NCBI RefSeq assembly: GCF_014400405.1
Contig: NZ_CP060496.1
Span: 2,170,001-2,234,000, forward strand
Direction: 5' to 3'
DNA length: 64,000 nt
DNA from: Brachybacterium sp. Z12
GTDB taxonomy: Bacteria > Actinomycetota > Actinomycetes > Actinomycetales > Dermabacteraceae
Shown in pieces: positions 56,617 through 64,000 of the stretch. A program made the translations under genes and the position numbers. Position 1 is the first letter of the stretch. Every line of letters begins with the position of its first letter. The notes beneath the pieces are model-generated. The model was not told where the DNA came from, made no database searches, and was given only the letters and a program-made list of their open reading frames with translations.

Positions 56617-57155
56617 CCAGCCGCACCGCAGTGGACTCCGAGGGCTCCTGGTTCGAGCCCGATCACATGACCGAGCTGCGCCGGCGCCTGCCGATCCCCT
56701 ACGTGGACATCATCCCGGTGCGCACCGATGTGGACGGCTCCGTCGAAGAGGTGGGGCTGCTGCTGCGCGCCTCGGGGGACGGGCAGATCGTGCGCGCCAT
56801 CGTCTCCGGGCGGGTGCTCGTCCACGAGACGATCCGTGAGGCGATCGCGCGGCACATCGAGAAGGACCTGGGACCGATGGCGATGCCGCGGGTCCCGGTC
56901 TCCCCGGTGCCGTTCACTGTCGCCGAGTACTTCCCCACCCCGGGCGTCTCGCCGTTCCACGATCCGCGCCAGCACGCGATCTCGCTGGCCTACGTGGTCC
57001 CGATCGACGGGGAGACCGCCCCGCAGGAAGACGCCCTCGAGCTGGCCTGGTTCGGGATCGACGAGCTGCTGTCCGACTCCTCCCCGCTGGAGGAGATGAG
57101 CGGCGGCCGGGATCTGCTGATCCGGCGCGCGCTCGCCCACGTCGGCGCCGCCTGA
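56613..57155 (+). CDS. NUDIX-like family protein (DUF4916)
   Basis: 180 residues. Actinobacterial DUF4916 features: IPYVDIIPVRTDVDGSVEEVGLLLR, RAIVSGRVLVHETIREAIARHIEKDLGPMAMPRVPVSPVPFTVAEYFPTPGVSPFHDPRQHAISLAYVVPI, and LELAWFGIDELL. The classical NUDIX box is modified in HETIREAIARHIEKDLG, so substrate and activity are open. It is coupled to the phosphatase gene. A strong terminator follows. Confidence 0.88.
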   Translation: MTSRTAVDSEGSWFEPDHMTELRRRLPIPYVDIIPVRTDVDGSVEEVGLLLRASGDGQIVRAIVSGRVLVHETIREAIARHIEKDLGPMAMPRVPVSPVPFTVAEYFPTPGVSPFHDPRQHAISLAYVVPIDGETAPQEDALELAWFGIDELLSDSSPLEEMSGGRDLLIRRALAHVGAA

Positions 57156-57172
57156 ACACCCCCGCGAACATC

Positions 57173-57214
57173 GAAGGCCCCGGCCCGGAGGATCACCTCC
57201 AGGCCGGGGCCTTC
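57173..57214. terminator. Bidirectional terminator between the NUDIX-like gene and rdgB
   Basis: GAAGGCCCCGGCC and GGCCGGGGCCTTC form a perfect 13-bp stem with a GGAGGATCACCTCC-containing loop that can pair again. Confidence 0.88.
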
Positions 57215-57235
57215 GACGTACGGGGGCGAGGTGCT

Positions 57236-57874
57236 TCAGCCCAGCAGCTGGGCCACGTGCCCGGCGAGTGCCCGGAACGCCTTCCCGCGATGGGAGATCG
57301 CGTCCTTCTCCTCCGGGCTCAGCTGCGCCGCCGAGCGCGCCTCACCGTCGGGCAGGAACAGCGGGTCGTAGCCGAAGCCACCCTCACCGCGCCGCTCCCG
57401 CAGCAGGGCCCCGACCATCTCGCCGCGTTCAACGGTCTCGGTGCCGTCGGGCGCGACCAGCGCGGCCGCGCACACGAAACGTGCGGTGCGGTGAGCATCC
57501 GGGACATCGCCGAGCTGAGCCAGCAGCAGATCGTTGTTCGCCTCGTCGTCCCCGTGCCGCCCGCTCCAGCGGGCGGAGAAGATGCCGGGCGCGCCGCCGA
57601 GCACATCCACCGAGAGACCGGAATCATCGGCGACCGCCACCAGGCCGGTGGCCGACGCTGCGGAACGTGCCTTCAGCAGGGCGTTGCCCTCGAAGGTCAC
57701 CGCGTCCTCGACCACGTCCGGCAACGCGATCCCGGACGAGGAGATCACGTGCTCGGCCGCCAGACCCGGCACCGCGGCGGTGAGGATCCGCTGCAGCTCG
57801 GCCAGCTTCTTGGCGTTGTGCGAGGCGAGGATGACCCGCGCCCCGTCCGGGACGACGCTGCGCACAGCGCTCAT
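57236..57874 (-). CDS. rdgB: Non-canonical purine NTP pyrophosphatase, RdgB/HAM1
   Basis: 212 residues that hydrolyse dITP, XTP and similar to monophosphates and protect DNA and [86 protein letters not shown], and [18 protein letters not shown] are all family motifs. The start at 57874 overlaps the rph stop (ATGA). As written, the upstream rph frame shift makes one fused frame of 463 residues, which I regard as an artefact. Confidence 0.93.
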   Translation of the reverse strand: MSAVRSVVPDGARVILASHNAKKLAELQRILTAAVPGLAAEHVISSSGIALPDVVEDAVTFEGNALLKARSAASATGLVAVADDSGLSVDVLGGAPGIFSARWSGRHGDDEANNDLLLAQLGDVPDAHRTARFVCAAALVAPDGTETVERGEMVGALLRERRGEGGFGYDPLFLPDGEARSAAQLSPEEKDAISHRGKAFRALAGHVAQLLG

Positions 57875-58627
57875 CGCTGCTGCGCGAGGACGTCCCGCTG
57901 GATCTGTGCGAGCTCGGCGCACCCGCCGGTGGCGAGATCCAGCAGAGCGCCCAGCTCGGTGCGGTCGAGGGGCGCCCTCTGCGGTGCCCTGCACCTCGAT
58001 GAACGAACCCGAGCCGGTGACCACGACGTTCATGTCGGTCTCGGCGCCGACGTCCTCGCGGTACTCAAGGTCCAGCAGCGGGCGGCCCTCCACGATGCCG
58101 ACGCTGATCGCGCTGACCGAATCGGTGAGGACCTGCTTCGCGGCCGGCAGAGCAGTGTGCTGCTTGCCCCAGGAGATCGCATCAGCCAGCGCCACATAGG
58201 CACCGGTGATCGCGGCGGTGCGGGTGCCGCCGTCGGCCTGGAGCACATCGCAGTCCAGCTGGATCGTGTTCTCGCCCAGCGCATCGAGGTCGATGACCGC
58301 GCGCAGGGAACGGCCGATCAGGCGGGAGATCTCATGGGTGCGGCCACCGATCTTGCCCTTGACCGACTCTCGCGGGGAGCGGGTGTTGGTCGCGCGGGGA
58401 AGCATCGCGTACTCCGCGGTGACCCAGCCGGAGCCCGAGCCCTGCTTCCAGCGCGGCACACCGGAGGTGAAGGACGCCGTGCACAGCACGCGGGTGCGCC
58501 CGAACTCGATCAGCGCGCTGCCCTCGGCCTGGTCGAGCCAGCCGCGAGAGATGCGCACCTCACGAAGCTGATCTGGGGTGCGGCCGTCGATGCGGTCGCC
58601 GGCTGGGGTCTGGGTCGAAGAGCTCAC
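57871..58627 (-). CDS. rph: Ribonuclease PH (frame broken near 57975)
   Basis: About 252 residues trimming tRNA 3' ends phosphorolytically. Diagnostic parts: [131 protein letters not shown]. One C in GCCCCTCGACC restores [22 protein letters not shown] and the stop TGA (57871-57873), which overlaps the rdgB ATG. Third gene of murI-MBL-rph-rdgB. Confidence 0.93.
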
Positions 58628-58650
58628 GGAGCTCCTTCCTCGAAGGGTCT

Positions 58651-58760
58651 GAATGGATCAGCCTGATCTCCTACCGCTCGTTCCTCGCAGCACGTCGATC
58701 AGACAAGAGAATGGATCAGCCTGATCTCCTACCGCTCGTTCCTCGCAGCACGTCGATCAG
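58651..58760. repeat. Exact 52-bp direct repeat (two copies)
   Basis: GAATGGATCAGCCTGATCTC through CACGTCGATCAG at 58651-58702 is repeated exactly at 58709-58760 with ACAAGA between. The second copy contains the last codons and stop of the MBL hydrolase, so the first copy is a duplication of the gene end in the 101-base gap before rph. The unit contains the palindrome GATCAGCCTGATC. Confidence 0.9.
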
Positions 58761-59538
58761 GGTTCACGTCGAGGATATCCATCGGCCGGACCATCGTGAT
58801 CTGTCCGGTGTGCACGGCGCGGGCTTCGGCGAGAGGGACGTCAGGATCCGTCCAGGCCGGGATGTGGGTGAGGGCGAGGTGGCCGACCTCGGCCCGGCTC
58901 GCGCACTCCCCGGCACGGCGCCCGGTCAGGTGCACGCCGGTGAAGCGATCATCGCGGCCCTCGATGTACCCCGCCTCGCAGAGGAACAGATCCGCGCCGC
59001 GGGCGAGATCGTCGAGCGCCTCGCAAGCGTCGGTGTCCCCCGAATAGGTGAGGAGCGCACCGCCTGCGGTGATGCGGAAGCCGTAAGCCTCGACCGGGTG
59101 CAGCACCGCGCGGGTCTCGATCTCGAACGGGCCGATGCTGAAGCGGTGGTGATCGCTCAGCGCATGATGCTCGAAGGGCGAGCTGTGCACCCCGTCGGGG
59201 ATGTCCCCCTTGCGGCTGAGCACCGCCGAGATCCTCTCCGCCAGCGGGGCAGGAGCATAGATCGGCAGCCTCCCCAGGTCATCGCGGGAGTGATAGGCCC
59301 AGAACACCTCGAGGCCGGTGATGTCGAGATAGTGGTCGGGGTGGAGGTGGGAGATGATCACCGCGTCCAGATCGGCTGGGTCGATCACGTTCTGCAGCGG
59401 CCCGAAGGCGCCGGAGCCCAGATCCATCAGCACCCGCCAGGTGCGACCCTGCTCATCCTCGTGCTCGATCAGGTAGCTGGAGGCGGCGCTGCGAGGGCCG
59501 GCGAAGCTGCCGCTGCAGCCGATGACGTGGACCCTCAT
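58729..59538 (-). CDS. MBL-fold metallo-hydrolase
   Basis: 269 residues. HxHxDH is present as [10 protein letters not shown], preceded by [22 protein letters not shown], with [12 protein letters not shown] and a C-terminal [24 protein letters not shown]. It belongs to the RNase Z-like / cyclic phosphodiesterase group often found between murI and rph in actinobacteria. Substrate not known. It overlaps the murI stop by four bases (ATGA). The coding end is duplicated downstream as a direct repeat. Confidence 0.9.
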   Translation of the reverse strand: MRVHVIGCSGSFAGPRSAASSYLIEHEDEQGRTWRVLMDLGSGAFGPLQNVIDPADLDAVIISHLHPDHYLDITGLEVFWAYHSRDDLGRLPIYAPAPLAERISAVLSRKGDIPDGVHSSPFEHHALSDHHRFSIGPFEIETRAVLHPVEAYGFRITAGGALLTYSGDTDACEALDDLARGADLFLCEAGYIEGRDDRFTGVHLTGRRAGECASRAEVGHLALTHIPAWTDPDVPLAEARAVHTGQITMVRPMDILDVNPDRRAARNER

Positions 59539-60347
59539 GCCGGCACCACGGGCAGCGACCCGGTCATCTCGAGGGTGGGGCCCAGGAAGCGCTGCGAGAG
59601 GCGGGCGAAATTCGCGCTGCCGGCGCCGTCGGCGGTCTGGCCGAAGACATGGCGTGTGTGATCATCGCTCTCGCGCAGCTGATCGGTGGCTCGCAGCTGC
59701 CGGTATACGTCGAGCGCCGTCTCCTCCGCGGAGGAGACCAGCGTGACATCGGGGCCCATCACGTAGCTGATGGGGCCGGCGAGCATCGGGTAGTGGGTGC
59801 AGCCCAGCACCAGCGTGTCCACACCGGCCGCCTGCACGGGCGCGAGGTACTCCTCGGCGACTTCGACGACGTCACGGCCGCTGATCACGCCGTTCTCGAC
59901 GAAGTCGACGAAGCGTGGGCATGCCTGTGTGGTCAGCGAGAGGCTCGGGGCGGCGGCGAAGGCGTCCTCGTAGGCGCGGGAGTTGACCGTGCCCTGGGTG
60001 GCGATCACGCCGACGCGGTGATTGCGGGTGGCGGCGACGGCACGGCGCACGGCGGGCTGGATGACCTCGACCACCGGCACGTCATAGCGTTCGCGGGCAT
60101 CGCGCAGCACAGCCGCGGAGGCCGTGTTGCAGGCGATGACGAGCATCTTCACGCCGTTGCCGACGAGCTGGTCCATGATCTCCAGCGCGAGGGAGCGGAC
60201 CTCGGCGATCGGGCGCGGTCCGTAAGGGCCGTGCTCGGTGTCACCGATGTAGACCAGCTCCTCCTGTGGCAGCTGGTCGAGCACGGCGCGAGCGACGGTG
60301 AGGCCACCCACTCCGGAGTCGAAGATCCCGATCGGCGCGTTGTTCAT
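59535..60347 (-). CDS. murI: Glutamate racemase
   Basis: 270 residues converting L- to D-glutamate for peptidoglycan. Catalytic Cys residues in [12 protein letters not shown] and [11 protein letters not shown], and [40 protein letters not shown]. The start ATG at 60347 is set by the family N-terminus ([12 protein letters not shown]). First gene of the coupled set murI-MBL-rph-rdgB; preceded by DUF2017/clpS. Confidence 0.94.
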   Translation of the reverse strand: MNNAPIGIFDSGVGGLTVARAVLDQLPQEELVYIGDTEHGPYGPRPIAEVRSLALEIMDQLVGNGVKMLVIACNTASAAVLRDARERYDVPVVEVIQPAVRRAVAATRNHRVGVIATQGTVNSRAYEDAFAAAPSLSLTTQACPRFVDFVENGVISGRDVVEVAEEYLAPVQAAGVDTLVLGCTHYPMLAGPISYVMGPDVTLVSSAEETALDVYRQLRATDQLRESDDHTRHVFGQTADGAGSANFARLSQRFLGPTLEMTGSLPVVPA

Positions 60348-60426
60348 CCGTGCAAGGTTAATCTCGACAGCCGTCCTGGGCAGTGATGGCACGCTCACTG
60401 CGTGCCGATTCACAATTCGCACACAG

Positions 60427-61062
60427 TCAGTCCAGGGCTCGCAGCAGACTCTCCTGCAGCCACGAGAGCAGTTCGTAGACGGCGATGACGATGTCGGAGC
60501 CCACATGCTCCTCGTCTCCGGAGCGCTCGACTCCCTCGACCCGCTCACCGATCTGCTGGAGCATCCGAACGGTGTCGAAGTCGCCGTCGCGCTGGAGATC
60601 CAGACGGTCGGCGAGCACGATCCGCACGTCGTTGAGGGCACGGAGCATCGCCATCGCGCCGTCCTCGTCGAGCACCACCTCGCTGTGCCCGCCGCCGGTC
60701 CCATCCAGGGTGCGCATCACGCGCCGGAGATCGGCGAGCTTGCCGTCGGCGAGGTCCTGCTGGCCCAGGCGGCGGTACTCCGCGGCGAGCTCCGGGTCGT
60801 CCGACGCTGCGGGGAAGAGCCGCTTGACCGCCGAGTCCGCGGGTTCGCGGGCGTCGCGCCCGGCGAACTCCGCCTCGAGCCGGCGCAGCGGGTCCTCGCT
60901 CTGCGCAGCACGGTCCAGCACATCTGTCTCGGCGTCGATCCCGAGATCGGCGCGGATCAGATCGGCGGTCTCCTGGGCAACCTGCGTGATGATCGCCTTC
61001 TCCTCGCCGTCGAGCCGGCAGGCCAGGCTGCCGTCGGGGCGGCGCCGGAATGCGTGCGCCAT
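60427..61062 (-). CDS. DUF2017 family protein
   Basis: 211 residues, mostly helical: [77 protein letters not shown], and [15 protein letters not shown]. This actinobacterial family of unknown function always seems to follow clpS. Its ATG overlaps the clpS stop (TGATG), so it is translationally coupled and may work with Clp proteolysis. Confidence 0.9.
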   Translation of the reverse strand: MAHAFRRRPDGSLACRLDGEEKAIITQVAQETADLIRADLGIDAETDVLDRAAQSEDPLRRLEAEFAGRDAREPADSAVKRLFPAASDDPELAAEYRRLGQQDLADGKLADLRRVMRTLDGTGGGHSEVVLDEDGAMAMLRALNDVRIVLADRLDLQRDGDFDTVRMLQQIGERVEGVERSGDEEHVGSDIVIAVYELLSWLQESLLRALD

Positions 61063-61387
61063 CAGTCCTGCCCTGCTCTCTCCAGCGTCGCCTGCAGTCC
61101 GAAGGAGTGCATGGCCTGGACGTCGGTCTCCACACGTTCCCGGGAGCCGCGGGAGAGACGATCGCGCGGCCGTCCTCGTGGACCTGCATCATCAGCTGCT
61201 CTGCCACCAGCCGGGAGTACCCGAAGTAGCGGCGGAACACGAAGACGACGTAGCTCATGAGGTTCACGGGATCGTTCCAGACGACGGCGCACCAGGGGCC
61301 GTCGCCCTCGACCGTCAGCTCCACATCACGGGAGAGGTCGGTGCGCGTTCCCGTTCCCGGGTCCGCCCGCGGCAGCTCCACCGGCAT
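61062..61387 (-). CDS. clpS: ClpS adaptor of Clp protease (frame broken near 61155)
   Basis: About 108 residues. Core WCAVVWNDPVNLMSYVVFVFRRYFGYSRLVAEQLMMQVHEDGRAIVS, the N-degron-binding adaptor fold, and the C-terminal ERVETDVQAMHSFGLQATLERAG in another frame; one base near 61155 joins them. ClpS delivers N-end-rule substrates to ClpAP/ClpCP. ATG 61387 has AGGAGG seven bases upstream. Divergent from pncB, a conserved arrangement in actinobacteria. Confidence 0.93.
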
Positions 61388-61488
61388 GCACATTCCTCCT
61401 GGTTCCTGCCGCTCCCCTGGATGCGGGAGGCGGCGGGGACGATTCTACGGGGCGCGTCCGACCATCCACGGACCCGGCACGCATTACG

Positions 61489-62876
61489 GTGGACACCGTG
61501 ACTTCTGCCCTGCTCACCGATCTCTACGAGCTCACGATGCTGGAGGCCGCCCGTGAGGCGGGCACCGCATCGCGTCGCTGCGTCTTCGAGGTGTTCACCC
61601 GTTCCCTGCCCGAGGGCCGCCGCTACGGCGCGCTCGCCGGCACCGGTCGCGTCCTCGACGCGATCGCCGACTTCCGCTTCGATGAGGCGGACCTGCGCTA
61701 CCTCCGACGCGCCGGAGTGCTGAAGGAGGAGACACTCGAGCACCTCGCCGAGTACCGCTTCACCGGCGATGTGCACGGTTACGAGGAGGGCGAGCTGTAC
61801 TTCCCCGGCTCCCCGTGCTGCGCATCGAAGGCACCTTCGAGAACGCCGTGATGCTGGAGACGGTTGTGCTGTCGATCCTGAACCACGACAGCGGCGTCGC
61901 CTCCGCAGGTTCCCGCATGGTCACCGCCGCCCGCGGGCGGCCCCTGATAGAGATGGGCGGGCGGAGGGTCCATGAGGATGCGGCGATCGCAGCGGCCCGC
62001 GCCGCCCGCATCGTGGGGTTCGCCTCCACCTCGAACCTCGCCGCGGGCGCCCACTACCGGGTCCCCGTCGCCGGCACGGCCGCCCACGCCTTCACGCTCC
62101 TGTTCGACACGGAGGAGGAGGCGTTCCGCGCGCAGCTCGCCGCCCAGGGTGCCGGCACCACCGTGCTGGTGGACACCTACGACGTCGAGGCCGCGGTGCG
62201 CACCGCGGTGGAGCTGGCCGGTCCGCGGCTCGGCGCCGTACGCCTGGACTCCGGTGACCTCGGCGAACAGTCCGTCCAGGTACGGAAGTTGCTGGACTCC
62301 CTCGGCGCGACGGAGACCCGGGTCACCGCGACCGGTGATCTGGACGAGCACCGGGTCGAGGAGCTGAAGGACGCCCCGCTGGACGGGTACGGGATCGGCA
62401 CCCGCCTGGTCACCGGCGGTGGGCATCCCGCCCCCGGGTTCGTCTACAAGCTGGTCGAACGCGAGGGGTCCGACGGGCTGATGCACCCGGTCGGCAAGAA
62501 GTCCCTGGACAAGGCCACGCTCGGTGCGGGCAAGGCCGCGTACCGGATGCTGGTGGGCGATCGCGCTCATGCGGAGCTGGTGCTTCCCGGTGAGGAGGAG
62601 GTCGCTGAGTTCGAGCGGGAGCTGATCGCGGAGCTGACCTCCGGTGAGTCCAACCCGGATTGGAAGCGCACCTCGCTGCGACCGCTGCAGAAGCCGCTGA
62701 TCCTGGGCGGCGAGCCGGTCGGGAGTCTGCGGGCACCGGCCCTGGTCGAGGCGGCGCGGGAGAGGCATGCCGCCTCGGTCGCCGAGCTGAGCCTGTCCCC
62801 CGATGACGGGCCCGACGGCCCGGTCGCGATCCCCACCGTCACCGACGGCGTCGAGGCCGCGCGCGTCCTGAGCTGA
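61489..62876 (+). CDS. pncB: Nicotinate phosphoribosyltransferase (frame broken near 61815)
   Basis: About 462 residues making nicotinate mononucleotide for NAD salvage. ALLTDLYELTMLEAAREAG, RCVFEVFTRSLPEGRRYGALAGTGRVLDAIADF, SPVLRIEGTFENAVMLETVVLSILNHDSGVASAGSRMV, RARIVGFASTSNLAAG, VDTYDVEAAV, RLDSGDLGE, and GIGTRLVTGG. One C in GGCTCCCCGTGC restores FPGSPVLRIEG. GTG 61489 or 61498 could be the start. Divergent from clpS. Confidence 0.93.
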
Positions 62877-62917
62877 GCCGCCTCAGGTGCTCCGTGCCTG
62901 CGCGGCCCCGGCCGAGC

Positions 62918-64000
62918 TCAGCGTCGGCCGACGAACCATCCGCGCACGATCCCGATCCGCTCCTGGATCTGCTCTGCGCTGGCCTGTGCCACGGCCGGTC
63001 CCCGCTGCGGCTGCGCAGCGTGTTGTGGACCGAGCCGTGCGGGGTGCCGGACTTCTTCGCCCAGGCGGAGACCAGGGCGCTGAGCTCCTTGCGCAGCTCC
63101 ATCAGCTGTCGGTGATCGACCACTCCGGGCGTGACCGGGGTGTTCGCGCTCCCGTTCTTCTGCCGGCGTGCCTGCTGCTGGGCCTGCTGCTGCTGGAGCA
63201 CCTCCCGCATCTGATCGGCGTCGAGCAGGCCCGGGATGCCCAGGAACTCCTGCTCGTCCTCCGAGCCGATCATCCCGCCGGCGCCGTACTCGCCGCCGTC
63301 GAACAGCACGCGGTCGAACGAGGCTTCCGATTCGAGCGCCTCGAAGGTCATCTCCAGCTGGTCGGAGGTCTGCTCGGGGCGGTTGGCCTGCTCGATCAGG
63401 CTCTCGTCCAGCCCGGTCTCCTCATCGCCGCCCTTGGGCCGGCGATCCAGGACGTGGTCGCGCTCCGCCTCCATCTCGGCGGCGTGCCCCATCAGGATCG
63501 GGACCGTGGGCAGGAAGACGCTCGCGGTCTCGCCGCGGGTCCGCGAGCGCACGAAGCGGCCCACGGCCTGGGCGAAGAACATGGGGGTGGAGGTCGAGGT
63601 GGCGTAGACGCCCACGGCCAGGCGGGGCACGTCCACGCCCTCGGACACCATGCGCACCGCCACCATCCAGCGGTCGTCGGAGTTGGAGAACTCCTCGATC
63701 CGCTTGCCTGCAGCAACTTCGTCGGAGAGGACCACGGTGGGCGCCTGTCCGGTGATGTCCTGGAGGGTCGCGGCGTAGGAGCGGGCAGCCTTCTGGTCGG
63801 TGGCGATCACCAGACCGCCGGCGTCGGGCACGTGACGCCGCACCTCGGTGAGTCGGCGATCCGCCGCGGAGAGCACCGACTGGATCCACTCCCCCTTGGG
63901 GTCCAGCGCGGTGCGCCAGGCCTGCTGGGTGATGTCCTTGGTCTCGAGCGCGCCGAGCTGGGCGGAGACCTCGTCACCCGTCTTGGTGCGCCAGTGCATG
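62918..64000 (-). CDS. DEAD/DEAH-type helicase, C-terminal part (frame broken near 63005)
   Basis: The gene enters from the right edge. About 360 residues: a helicase C domain (GGLVIATDQKAARSYAATLQDITGQAPTVVL, DDRWMVAVRMVSEGVDVPRLAVGVYATSTSTPMFFAQAVGRFVRSR with motif VI QAVGRFVRSR), then an acidic helical region, a Gln-rich coiled stretch and an end motif SVHNTLRSR. Its terminal 28 residues (AVAQASAEQIQERIGIVRGWFVGRR) are in another frame; one base near 63005 restores them. The motifs resemble UvrB/RAD25-like actinobacterial helicases of unknown role. Confidence 0.85.

Overview
The window is about 64 kb of very GC-rich actinobacterial chromosome, probably from the Micrococcales and Brachybacterium-like. 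The evidence is G/C in third codon positions almost throughout, mycothiol-type DinB enzymes, and actinobacterial families such as PPA1309, UPF0182, DUF2017-ClpS, DUF4916 and Lhr-Nei2. A meso-diaminopimelate dehydrogenase fits a meso-DAP cell wall. The genus is an inference from gene content only.

Layout. 0-2.8 kb: end of a PPi-dependent phosphofructokinase, a calpain-like cysteine protease, a GDSL esterase and a DUF1349 protein. 2.8-7.5 kb: an accessory island with a truncated ISL3 transposase, a broken orphan gene, a lower-GC stretch, a small membrane protein, a cysteine-rich exported protein resembling halocin C8 bacteriocins behind a CxxC redox-like domain and a twin-arginine signal, and a decayed SRAP gene; tRNA-fMet follows. 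7.8-24.4 kb: housekeeping genes (UPF0182, SSB, superoxide dismutase, lhr-nei2, orn, an AGE-family sugar isomerase, ddh) with tRNA-Arg and tRNA-His. 24.6-30.1 kb: a one-carbon cluster (dimethylglycine/sarcosine-oxidase-like flavoenzyme, GcvT-like methyltransferase, MetF-like protein) with an IclR regulator. 30.2-33.3 kb: small alarmone synthetase, epimerase, membrane protein, mycothiol enzyme. 33.4-36.6 kb: copper operon (copZ, 45-aa membrane protein, copA, csoR) behind two CsoR-type palindromes. 36.8-41.3 kb: regulators (TetR, GAF-ANTAR, STAS-TetR fusion), an isochorismatase-like hydrolase and a lone ABC ATPase. 41.4-44.6 kb: histidine ammonia-lyase convergent with a PTS EIIC-like permease. 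44.8-54 kb: hydrolases, lipoprotein, HIT protein, AI-2E and FUSC membrane proteins, epimerase, acetyltransferases, tRNA-Lys. 54-64 kb: conserved block with YchJ, SDR, tRNA-Leu, phosphatase, NUDIX, the murI-MBL-rph-rdgB operon, clpS-DUF2017, divergent pncB and the end of a helicase.

A dominant technical signal is that about 25 otherwise well-conserved genes carry frame breaks. Where I could reconstruct the break, it is usually one missing base in a C or G run (for example CCCCC read as CCCC in lhr, rph, pncB and the AGE gene). I therefore treat most broken genes as intact genes in an unpolished sequence and give one span per gene. Two apparent fusions (rph-rdgB and orn-AGE) are probably products of the same error. 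The SRAP gene, the ISL3 transposase and a GNAT relic look genuinely decayed.

The best candidate for a new system is the pair at 4648-6006: the small membrane protein and the cysteine-rich, twin-arginine, CxxC-fused bacteriocin-like protein.
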